From NCBI GenBank assembly GCA_024741835.1, contig JAENRP010000569.1, positions 1 to 17,578 of the forward strand: a DNA stretch of 17,578 nucleotides, written 5' to 3'. This stretch comes from Diplocarpon mali (Eukaryota; Ascomycota; Leotiomycetes; Helotiales; Drepanopezizaceae). Each line of letters opens with the position of its first letter. Position 1 is the first letter of the stretch. The translations under genes were made by a program, and so were the position numbers. Positions 11,301 through 17,578 of this stretch are shown one piece after another. The notes under the pieces were generated by a model. That model was not told the origin of the DNA. It did no database searches and was given only the letters and a program-made list of their open reading frames with translations.

Positions 11301-13404
11301 CTTAGTAGTTGAGTTCGATAAATCTCAAAATAAGAGGGAGCTATCCTTAAAGCTTTATATACTTAGAGATTCGTAAGGTATACTACTCGATAGTAATACT
11401 ATTAAGCCGAACTAATAACCCCTTTCTCTTAGCTTAGGTATATTAAGCGCACCTGCTAATCGACAACCTAATAATCGCTTAAAGGCCGAATAGACTATTC
11501 CTATCGTTTGTAAACTACTTAAAGTATAAAATAACTTTAATATTATTATCCCTTTAATTAAAGCACTTATAGTAAAGGATATTCTTAAAATAGATATAAG
11601 TAACAATAAGCCTCTACTATTAGAAAGCGGTTCCTTAAATAATAAGCCTATAGAACCTATAGCTGAACCTATATCTTTAAAGAGGAATAGAGACCTAGAA
11701 CCGAAAGATACCTTAAATAAACAAAAGTCTAAGCGTATCTAAGCTATAATAGCATATAGGATCTATAAGCTCGAACTTTAATAGAGCTTTAATAAAGATA
11801 ATATATTCCTAGCTGCTAGAGGAATAATGAAAATCTCTCTTTTAAAGACGTATAATAAAGCTATTAATAACCTAGAGAATAAAGCAGTATAGAATAAGGC
11901 AATTTAAAAGGAGATAAGCTCTCTTATTACAAATAGTATATAAATAAAGGAACTAATACCAAAGGATATAAACCTAGTATTAATAAAGTAGGTCTTTATA
12001 ATTAAAATATATATAAATAGGACCTTAGAATATTATAAGGTAAGGCTTATAGCTAAGGGCTTCTTCTAATAGTATAGAGAAGATTACTTTAATACATTCG
12101 CGCTAATAGTTCGCATAAATACCTTTCGCATATTTATAATAATAGTAGCTGCTAAGGACCTTAAATGTAGATAGTATAATATTAAAAATACATTTACTAA
12201 AGCGATTATAAAGGAATGGATTTTTCTCTTTTAACCTAATAGTATTCCTATATGCGCTAGCCACTCTTTCTATATACTCTGCAGTATCTATAGGCTTAAA
12301 TAATCAGCCTATAATTAAAACCTCTTATATAGCTCTACTCTAATAGAAATGGGATTTATTTAAAGCCTAGCTAACCCTTGTCTATTTACCTATACTAAGC
12401 GTAGAATCAAGTTGCTACTATATATTAATAATATTACTATAGCTGCAAAGACAACTACTTAATTAGATTAGTTCTTTATAACAATTCGGAAACATTTTAA
12501 TACTAAGGATTTAAGAGGAATTTATAAGATCCTTAGCATCTATATTATAAGGAACCGCTCTACTTAAGAACTCTAGTTAAATTAAGAGTAGTATATTAAA
12601 AAGATCCTAGATTAAATAGGACTTTCTACTTATACTCCTAACTTTAAGCTAAAGTGTACTCCAATCAAAGGAAAGTATAATAAGTTATAGCCTACTAATA
12701 AAAATAAGTAAAAAGGAGATTTAAAGAAGTACTAATAGGATATTAAAGCGATTATATATACTATAGTATATATAAGACCAGATATCGCCTTTATTATTAA
12801 GCAACTTAGTCAGAACTTAAAGGATTCGACAATTTGATATAAGAATATAATCAAGCGACTTAGAAAGTACCTTCGATCAATAATCATATAGAAGGTAAGA
12901 TATAGACTAATGAAATATATAAGCGTAAAGCTTAAGGTATATACTAATTCCAATTAGGCAAATATGAAAGGTTGGAAAAGTATATCTAAAAGCGTAATAG
13001 TACTATATAGTAGACCTATATTATAAGAAAGTAGGAAGTAGAAATCAATAGCTATTGCAAGCACTAAGGCCAAATATATATTAATATTATTAAATTGTAA
13101 GTGAGGATTATAAATTGCCTAAGTTTTAAAAGATATAGGTTTCGCTAAGTATATTAAATAAGATAGGAATTATATTAATCTTTAAATAGATAATATAAAG
13201 GCGATTGCACTTATAAAGAATCTATACTTATATAAGCGATTGAAATATATTAATATTACCTACTACTTTATCTGCAACCTTATTATAAAGAACAAGTTAT
13301 CGATTACCTATATCCTAACCGATCAAATAATAGTAAATGGATTTACAAAGCTATTAAAGACGATTGCAAAGTTCAAAGCATTTAAAGATTTACTAAGGTT
13401 ATAG
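8329..13404 (+). pseudogene. Copia family 1 Gag-Pol polyprotein, copy B (RIP-degraded, full length)
   Basis: One frame of 1692 codons runs from an inferred start (ATA at 8329-8331, in place of ATG) to TAG at 13402-13404, with no net frameshift but dozens of TAA/TAG. It has gag (residues 1 to about 385), protease with its Asp lost (about 390-480), a tandem repeat tract (510-670), then integrase with RFVYLRLEKLKGLYKVL standing for the HHCC start. The integrase Asp positions near 10636 and 10825 read Asn and the Glu at 10930-10932 reads Lys. RT reads YINNI at 12421-12435 for YVDDI, and RNase H reads YTNSN near 12940. The C-terminus (TDQIIVNGFTKLLK) matches the usual Copia RNase H tail. All catalytic acidic residues seen are mutated, so it cannot be active. 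The minus-strand frame at 11412-11606 is a shadow. Confidence 0.92.
9856..10340 (+). repeat. In-frame tandem repeats inside pol of copy B
   Basis: About ten imperfect units start at 9856, 9946, 9985, 10033, 10072, 10120, 10159, 10207, 10255 and 10303, so the spacing after the first is 39 or 48 bp, always a multiple of three. Each begins like ACTCTTAAGCTAGGACT and encodes a 13- or 16-residue unit such as TLKLGLQVKFAKI (the Gln is often a TAG/TAA). The tract lies between the protease and integrase domains, where Copia elements have no repeat array that I know of. The open minus-strand frame at 10011-10337 is just the antisense of this array. Confidence 0.85.
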
Positions 13405-13724
13405 AAGATAATAAGGGCTTAATAGGCTTAAGGACGACTCCTAGGCCCGCTTTGCAAGTTAGGTCATATAGTCTTATAAAAGAAAAGTTTTTAAATCGAC
13501 TCCTAAGCCTAGACTACGAGTTAAGTTACATAGTCTTATAAAGGAACGCTTTTAGGAAATTTGACTCCTAGTCCTATCCTATAAGTAGGATTAGTGATTT
13601 TAATAGAAGTTGCTATTAATTAATTATTTTTAATTTAAAGAGATACCTAAGAGTTGGATTAGCGTAAAAGGATAGTTGTTATTTTCCTAACTATAGGTCA
13701 ATTAAAGTAAGGTCTAAGTAAAGG
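13405..13724 (+). other. 3' noncoding tail of copy B
   Basis: This runs from the pol stop to the 3' LTR and has no supported reading frame. Three direct repeat units begin at GACTCCTA near 13436, 13498 and 13563 (62- and 65-bp spacing). They resemble the units at 9856-10340 but lie in different frames relative to pol. The last ~18 bp (13707-13724, AGTAAGGTCTAAGTAAAGG region) are purine-rich and are the likely polypurine tract for plus-strand priming. Confidence 0.65.
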
Positions 13725-13919
13725 TATTAAGATAGGTAATATAGCTATCACTCTAATATATTATTATATGACCTTACTACTTAATTAATAGGATATTAAT
13801 ACGTATATAGCTATAGGAAAGAAAGGGGTAACCTTCCTTCCTTAACTCTTACTAATATATCGACTATCGACCTTTAGAAGCCTCCTTTACCTACTGCGCC
13901 GACTCACTTAAGCTCAATA
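13725..13919 (+). repeat. 3' LTR of copy B (195 bp)
   Basis: It starts TATTAAGATAGG and ends AAGCTCAATA, the same length as the 5' LTR and aligned without gaps. Its inverted repeats are more decayed than in the 5' LTR (for example CTTAATTAATAGG where the 5' copy has CTTAGTCAGTAGG), showing unequal mutation of the two LTRs. Confidence 0.95.
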
Positions 13920-13924
13920 TATAC
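13920..13924. repeat. Right target-site duplication of copy B (TATAC)
   Basis: It repeats TATAC of 7731-7735 directly after the 3' LTR. The sequence beyond it resumes the gag frame of element E. Confidence 0.9.
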
Positions 13925-14811
13925 TTATATAGGGTTCCTATTTGCTTATTAGTGATTATTTCCTCCTTTAAGCAGGTCGCCTAACTCGGATTAATCTTTA
14001 TTACAATTAAGTTTAAAAAGTCAATTACTCCTAGTCTCCCTTTAATCTTAGGAAGACTATATTATTCTACTAAGCGGTATGCCTCTTGCTACTCCTGGAT
14101 CTACTACTAAGTATTAATTCTCTTAGTCTTGCCTTAGCGTAGTACGTTACGGTATTAAAGCCTTATCTGAGACTAAATAGCCTTATTAGAAGGCGTAATA
14201 TTACGCTTTAAAATAGATACTAGGCCTTAGAGTAAGAGTTGCTAATTTATTAAATTAATATATAGGTTGTTAGCAGTAGTTTTACTTATAAGAGTATCTC
14301 TATTAGGTATTAAAGAGGAGAGCTTCTTAGCTTGGATTTATACTTAAGCTATCGCAAAAGCTAAAAGCGTTCTATCGATAGTCTTAAAGACCTATTCTAA
14401 AAGTAGCTTATAGTATTTGCATTAAGTCTTCTAAGTTTCCTTGCGCATATAGTACTCCTTTATTAGGATTTTATATTTATCCTTAATATCTTTATAAGAG
14501 GCTTAAAGAAGGAGAGCCTTTGATAGATCTCCTAAGGGAAAGCAGGCGTAAATCTATTCGGCTAAAGTCGCTATATACTCTTTATATAACCTTGCGTATA
14601 CTATATAGAGGTTGGCCGTTTCCAGTTCCTTAAGCTCCTATATAAAGGGAGCTTAAGGCTCAGTCTCTATAATTAACTTAAATAAGAGTCTTAGATTGGT
14701 AAAAATAGTAATATTATAAAGCTTAATAAAGAATATATATTTACTAAACTACTTTACCTAAAAGGCAAAGGTATTAAGGCAAGGCTTAAAGATGCTTAAA
14801 GAGTCAGATAT
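13925..14811 (-). pseudogene. Element E gag, N-terminal part (RIP-degraded, interrupted by copy B)
   Basis: This is the upstream part of the family 2 polyprotein on the minus strand. The frame runs about 295 codons with only TAA/TAG interruptions (at sites expected for Gln or Trp) until copy B. It then continues in the same frame at 7730 toward the zinc knuckle and protease. Readable stretches include ELKELETANLYIVYARLYKE and KDIKDKYKILIKEYYMRKET, charged and probably helical, as usual for a Copia Gag. I infer the start at 14811-14809, where ATA replaces ATG before Ser-Asp-Ser-Leu; this is a guess. I assign gag by position and frame continuity, not by a signature motif. Confidence 0.75.
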
Positions 14812-15016
14812 ATTAAATAGAGTCTAGTGAAAAAGGTTAGGTATATAAATGAAGTTTATAAATAAGGTTCAATCGGAAAATAGAGATTTATTAATTGAAA
14901 ATAAAGGTCCTTTGAGTTATTATAAATACTTAAAAAGTTAGTTAAGAGCTTAAAGGGCCCTTTAGCTGGTTATATGCAAAGAGAAAGTATATTAAAGTGC
15001 TTACAGGGCTTATAAC
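14812..15016 (-). other. Noncoding leader of element E
   Basis: About 200 bp upstream of the inferred gag start contain no supported frame. At its outer edge (15006-15016) it reads GGGCTTATAAC, resembling the initiator tRNA primer site seen in copy A. This suggests, but does not prove, that the adjacent LTR is the 5' LTR of E. Confidence 0.5.
15006..15016 (-). other. Possible primer binding site next to the 15017-15213 LTR
   Basis: GGGCTTATAAC on the plus strand matches 10 of 11 positions of the initiator tRNA-Met anticodon arm, with the same anticodon C-to-T change as in copy A. Its position against the probable LTR end is right for a primer site of a minus-strand element. A chance match is possible in this composition. 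Confidence 0.45.
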
Positions 15017-15213
15017 TATAGTGCGGTCGGCTAAAGGGCCTTTATTAGGTCGCTTAAGAGGCTCGCAGAAGTAGGAGAAGATGATTGATTGTATTATTCT
15101 CTAGTATATATATGGTAAGGAGACTTCGGAAAGAAAAGGGAGAGTCTATGACTTAGCAAAGTCATATGGAGGGTCTCCAGAATAAGTGGAGACTCCGCCT
15201 ATTCTGTACGACA
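15017..15213 (-). repeat. Probable LTR (~197 bp) of a third Copia type, little RIP damage
   Basis: On the minus strand it starts TGTCGTACAGAATAGGCGG just after a Copia pol end and a purine-rich stretch, has a TATA-like CCATATATATACTAGAG (about 15097-15114) and probably ends CACTATA beside a primer-site-like sequence. Inverted repeats include TATGACTTAGCAAAGTCATA (15147-15166), GTCTCCA/TGGAGAC (15173-15193) and CAGAATA/TATTCTG (15178-15206). No second copy is in the window, so the exact ends are inferred. It is the 3' LTR of element F by position. It could also serve as the 5' LTR of E. Confidence 0.6.
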
Positions 15214-15224
15214 ATATGATCTTC

Positions 15225-15517
15225 CTATAGGTTTCCTTCCTTTATATAGCCTTCTTTTGTCGATTTTCGCTCTAGTAGGCCTATATAACCCTTGTATTTC
15301 TCGAAAGCGGGTCCTAGCAGAGCTTTTATAAGGGAATCTGCCATATTATCGTTTCTAGGTATATAAGCTACTATTATCTTACCTTTAGCTATTATATCGT
15401 CTCTTATATAGAAGTGTCGAACGTCGATATGCTTCGATTTAGCTGAAAATTTTCATTCTTTAATAAGAGATCTCGCTCCTTTATTATTAAGCTATAAATA
15501 AGGTAATCGATTAAGTT
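15225..15517 (-). pseudogene. Element F: C-terminal RNase H end of a Copia pol, cut by copy D
   Basis: This is the last ~97 codons of a Copia polyprotein on the minus strand. It contains NNKGARSLIKE, then KHIDVRHFYIRDDI and AYIPRNDNMADSLIKALLG, which match the conserved Copia RNase H tail (KHIDVRHH, then ADGLTK). It ends at a TAG at 15225-15227, 11 bp before the probable LTR. The internal stops are one TAG and one TGA, the latter probably a former Trp codon. Sequence quality is much better than in the neighbours. The residues differ clearly from the ends of B and E, so this is a third family. It is broken at 15517 by copy D; the rest should lie beyond the window. Confidence 0.88.
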
Positions 15518-15712
15518 TGTTAAGATGGGTGATACAGCCATCACTCTGATGTATTATCATATGACCCTACTGCTTAGTCAGTAGGATGTTAATATATATA
15601 TAGCTATAGGGAAGAAAGGGGTAACCTTCCTTCCCTAACTCTTATTAATATATCGACTATCGACCTTTAGAAGTTTCCTTTACCTATTGCGCTAACTTAC
15701 TTAAGCTTAATA
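15518..15712 (+). repeat. 5' LTR of copy D (195 bp)
   Basis: It starts TGTTAAGATGGGTGATACAG and ends AAGCTTAATA. Its unmutated TGTTA start fixes the true LTR boundary for the family. All three inverted repeats near the start are present (GTGAT/ATCAC, TGAT-centred, CCTACTG/CAGTAGG). Confidence 0.95.
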
Positions 15713-15724
15713 GGTTATAAGCCT
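15713..15724 (+). other. Primer binding site of copy D
   Basis: GGTTATAAGCCT directly follows the LTR and equals the complement of the initiator tRNA-Met anticodon arm (GGTTATGAGCCC) except for two transitions. Half-tRNA priming is inferred. Confidence 0.7.
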
Positions 15725-15833
15725 TAGCTAGACCGATAATAGATTATTAACTTCCCTTAGAAAGCACTTGCGCTATAACTATTAGTAGGAAGTTGAATAA
15801 GACTTATAGTAAAAGGTAAGCAATTGGCAAATA

Positions 15834-15970
15834 GGAGGTATGATTCCTTATTTAGCCAACCTATATTATAAGAGGTATGATTCCTTACTTTATAACCCTT
15901 TAGTACTATAAAAGGTATGATTCCTTGCTTTACTATATTTTATAAGAGGTATGATTCTCTATATTATAGC
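15834..15970 (+). repeat. Four direct repeats in the copy D leader
   Basis: Motif copies of the form AGAGGTATGATTCCTT lie at about 15834-15851, 15871-15891, 15910-15932 and 15953-15970, matching the arrays in copies A and B. Confidence 0.82.
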
Positions 15971-16110
15971 CTAAAAACCCTTTTCGATAAGAGGACTTCT
16001 TTCCTATTTAATACTTTTATAATACCTGCTATTTAATCATTTTAACCTTTCGATAGGAGGAATCCCTTTAACCATTTAATTTATTTAATTTTAATGCAAT
16101 TCTATTCGAA

Positions 16111-17578
16111 ATAGTAATAGCTTCCGATTCCGATCGAAATACTAAACCTAAAGACCTCTAACTCTCTTAAAAGAACTGGCAATAATAGTTCGACGATTGA
16201 GAGCTTTACTTTAAGAGCAAAGGCATCGAAATAGCGATTTAAAAGACACTTATTAAATATATAAGAATAGCCCCTTATACTCCTTCTACTGATTCGTCTA
16301 CTTCTACTTTAATAGCTAATATAACTACTAAGGATTTACTAAATATATTAAATAAGCTTAGCTTAAAAGCTTTAGTAGATAATAATTAAAAATCCTAAAG
16401 GTAGATTTTAAATATAGAAAAGGAGAAGGAGTATAGGCTAGCCTTAGCCAAATATAAGCTTAAGATTAATAGAGGTTTAAGTAATAAAGACTAAGATTTT
16501 ATTCGAATTTATAATAATACAAAGATAAGATAAGATACTTTAAAGGTAAAATACTCTTAGATAATTGCCTTTAATACTTAGTATCTATTATAATAGATCA
16601 CTTTATTTTAATATAGAAAAGATAAAGATAGCAAGGATATAGATATAAATATAGACTTTACTTAGTCTATACTATATAAAGTAAGGAGGAAAGTAAAAGC
16701 CGCAGATCCTAAGATAGCTATGACTTTTAAGGAAACTTAGCTTTTTAATTTCTTACTTAATAGCCTCCCTTTTAAGTTTGCTATTATAAAACAATCTCTT
16801 TTCATTTAACCTAACCTTAAGATCTATAAGAAAATCGACCTCCTTTAAACTATTAAGTAAGACCTTAAAAGACGCTTTAAATCGGCGAATGCTATATTAT
16901 AAAGTAATAATAAGCCTAAGAAGAGGAAGGAGCGTAGGATAAGCCCTTAAGCTTATCGGGAATGCTACTTCTATAATAGTACTTATAATATTACTAATTG
17001 TAAAGTTAAAAGGCAACTGATCGATATAATCGCTAGCTTTAATATTAAAAAGTAATCGAAGTAGAAGTTAAAAAGTAAATCGCCCTTATCCTACCAAAGG
17101 CTGCAATTACTAAGGAAAGGCAAAGGAAAAGGCTGTTTAGCTAAAACTTTAGCAAATACCTCTAATAATAATAGTAGGTTATTTAAATCTAAATCTACTT
17201 TTAATAATTTAAATGATAATTATAATAAAGATGCTTATATCTTAAAAGCCGATCTTTATAAGATCTTTAAATCCGATTGGTATAGTAATATTAGTTATAT
17301 AATATATATAATTGATAAACCCTACCTATTTAAAGGCCCGCTTATTAAAATAAGAAGGCACTCTATTAAAGTTAGTAGTAAAAGGTTATATATAAATTTA
17401 ATAAGTATAGTAGAGATAAATATCGCTAGCGTTTCTTTCCTTTTATAAAATATTCTCCTTATACTTAGCTTAAGTATCAATCTTTTATTTAGCTGCAAGA
17501 TTTATATAAAGTTAAATTATATAAGAGTTTTTAATAATCAATTTATATAATTTATAAATAATAATTATAAAGTGATCT
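16111..17578 (+). pseudogene. Copia family 1 gag and start of protease, copy D (RIP-degraded, truncated)
   Basis: This is the N-terminal ~489 codons of the family 1 polyprotein, from an inferred start (ATA for ATG at 16111-16113) to the window end. Better preservation here shows a zinc knuckle that is blurred in B: residues 285-297 read CYFYNSTYNITNC, keeping the first and last Cys; Tyr stands where the second Cys and the His are expected (TAT from TGT/TGC and CAT), giving an ancestral CX2CX3HX4C. The protease site follows at residue 390 as WYSNIS, with Asn for the catalytic Asp. Many TAA/TAG stops make it non-functional. It stops about 60 bp before the repeat tract of copy B would begin. Confidence 0.85.

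Larger units (their letters stand above)
7736..13919 (+). mobile_element. Complete Ty1/Copia retrotransposon, family 1 copy B (6184 bp)
   Basis: A full-length but dead element: 5' LTR 7736-7930, primer site, leader repeats, gag-pol 8329-13404, 3' noncoding tail with repeats, purine-rich tract and 3' LTR 13725-13919, flanked by TATAC on both sides. It is inserted in the opposite orientation within the gag region of element E. Its two LTRs are both 195 bp with no gaps and differ at about 22 positions by hand count, all transitions. This fits RIP after insertion rather than ordinary drift. Copies A and D are of the same family. Confidence 0.95.
3111..15016 (-). mobile_element. Ty1/Copia retrotransposon, family 2 element E, split by copy B
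   Basis: A degraded Copia element on the minus strand, in the canonical order gag, protease, integrase, reverse transcriptase, RNase H. It is in two blocks, 13925-15016 (leader and gag) and 3111-7735 (rest), with copy B (7736-13919) inserted between. The TATAC duplication at both edges of B marks the break. Reading across the joint with B and one TATAC removed keeps the same frame. Its coding length would be about 5.5 kb, long but reasonable for the fungal Copia group it resembles. No 3' LTR was found after the pol stop. Its 5' end is ambiguous (see the LTR at 15017-15213). Confidence 0.85.
15518..17578 (+). mobile_element. Ty1/Copia retrotransposon, family 1 copy D, 5' part (cut by window end)
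   Basis: It aligns nearly gap-free with 7736-9796 of copy B: LTR, primer site, leader repeats, gag and the start of protease. It is inserted, in the opposite orientation, in the pol end of element F; the left flank AAGTT (15513-15517) is a candidate target duplication. Its LTR keeps the original TGTTAAG start and several CA/TG sites changed in the other copies, so it is the least mutated family 1 LTR here. Confidence 0.93.

Noticed and set aside
11412..11606. Minus-strand 64-codon frame
   Set aside because: Antisense to the pol region between integrase and RT of copy B.

Overview
This window looks like a piece of a filamentous ascomycete (Pezizomycotina-type) genome. It is an AT-rich, gene-poor block made almost entirely of dead Ty1/Copia LTR retrotransposons. 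Nearly every reading frame that encodes a recognisable retrotransposon domain is cut by TAA/TAG where Gln or Trp codons are expected. CpA and TpG are scarce and TpA is abundant. Copies of the same LTR differ almost only by transitions. Together these are the signature of repeat-induced point mutation (RIP), which is known only from fungi. I see no intact host gene, rRNA, tRNA or CRISPR array, and no functional open frame.

Layout from left to right. Copia family 1, copy A (minus strand, cut by the window start) occupies 1-1782, with its 195-bp 5' LTR at 1588-1782. Positions 1783-3110 hold unassigned sequence with GC-richer triplet-like patches. Family 2 element E (minus strand) has its protease, integrase, reverse transcriptase and RNase H at 3111-7735 and its gag at 13925-14811. 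E is split by family 1 copy B (plus strand, 7736-13919). B is complete, with two 195-bp LTRs and a TATAC target duplication on each side. Removing B and one TATAC joins the two halves of E in a single frame. At 15017-15213 lies a distinct, much less mutated LTR. It is followed at 15225-15517 (minus strand) by the C-terminal end of a third Copia pol, element F. F is interrupted by family 1 copy D (plus strand, 15518-17578), which is cut by the window end.

The order of events inferred from nesting is that E and F are older, B inserted into E, D inserted into F, and A inserted into the unassigned 1783-3110 sequence. No genes cooperate here in a pathway; the elements are parasites inserted into each other and then silenced by mutation.

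The most unusual features are these: an in-frame tandem array of about ten 39- or 48-bp units between protease and integrase of copy B, with related units reappearing in its 3' noncoding tail; primer sites matching the anticodon arm of initiator tRNA (half-tRNA priming as in Drosophila copia); a neighbour effect in which surviving CpA/TpG sites are mostly GCA/TGC; and a single LTR sitting between the ends of two different Copia families. I found no convincing evidence of a previously undescribed molecular system.
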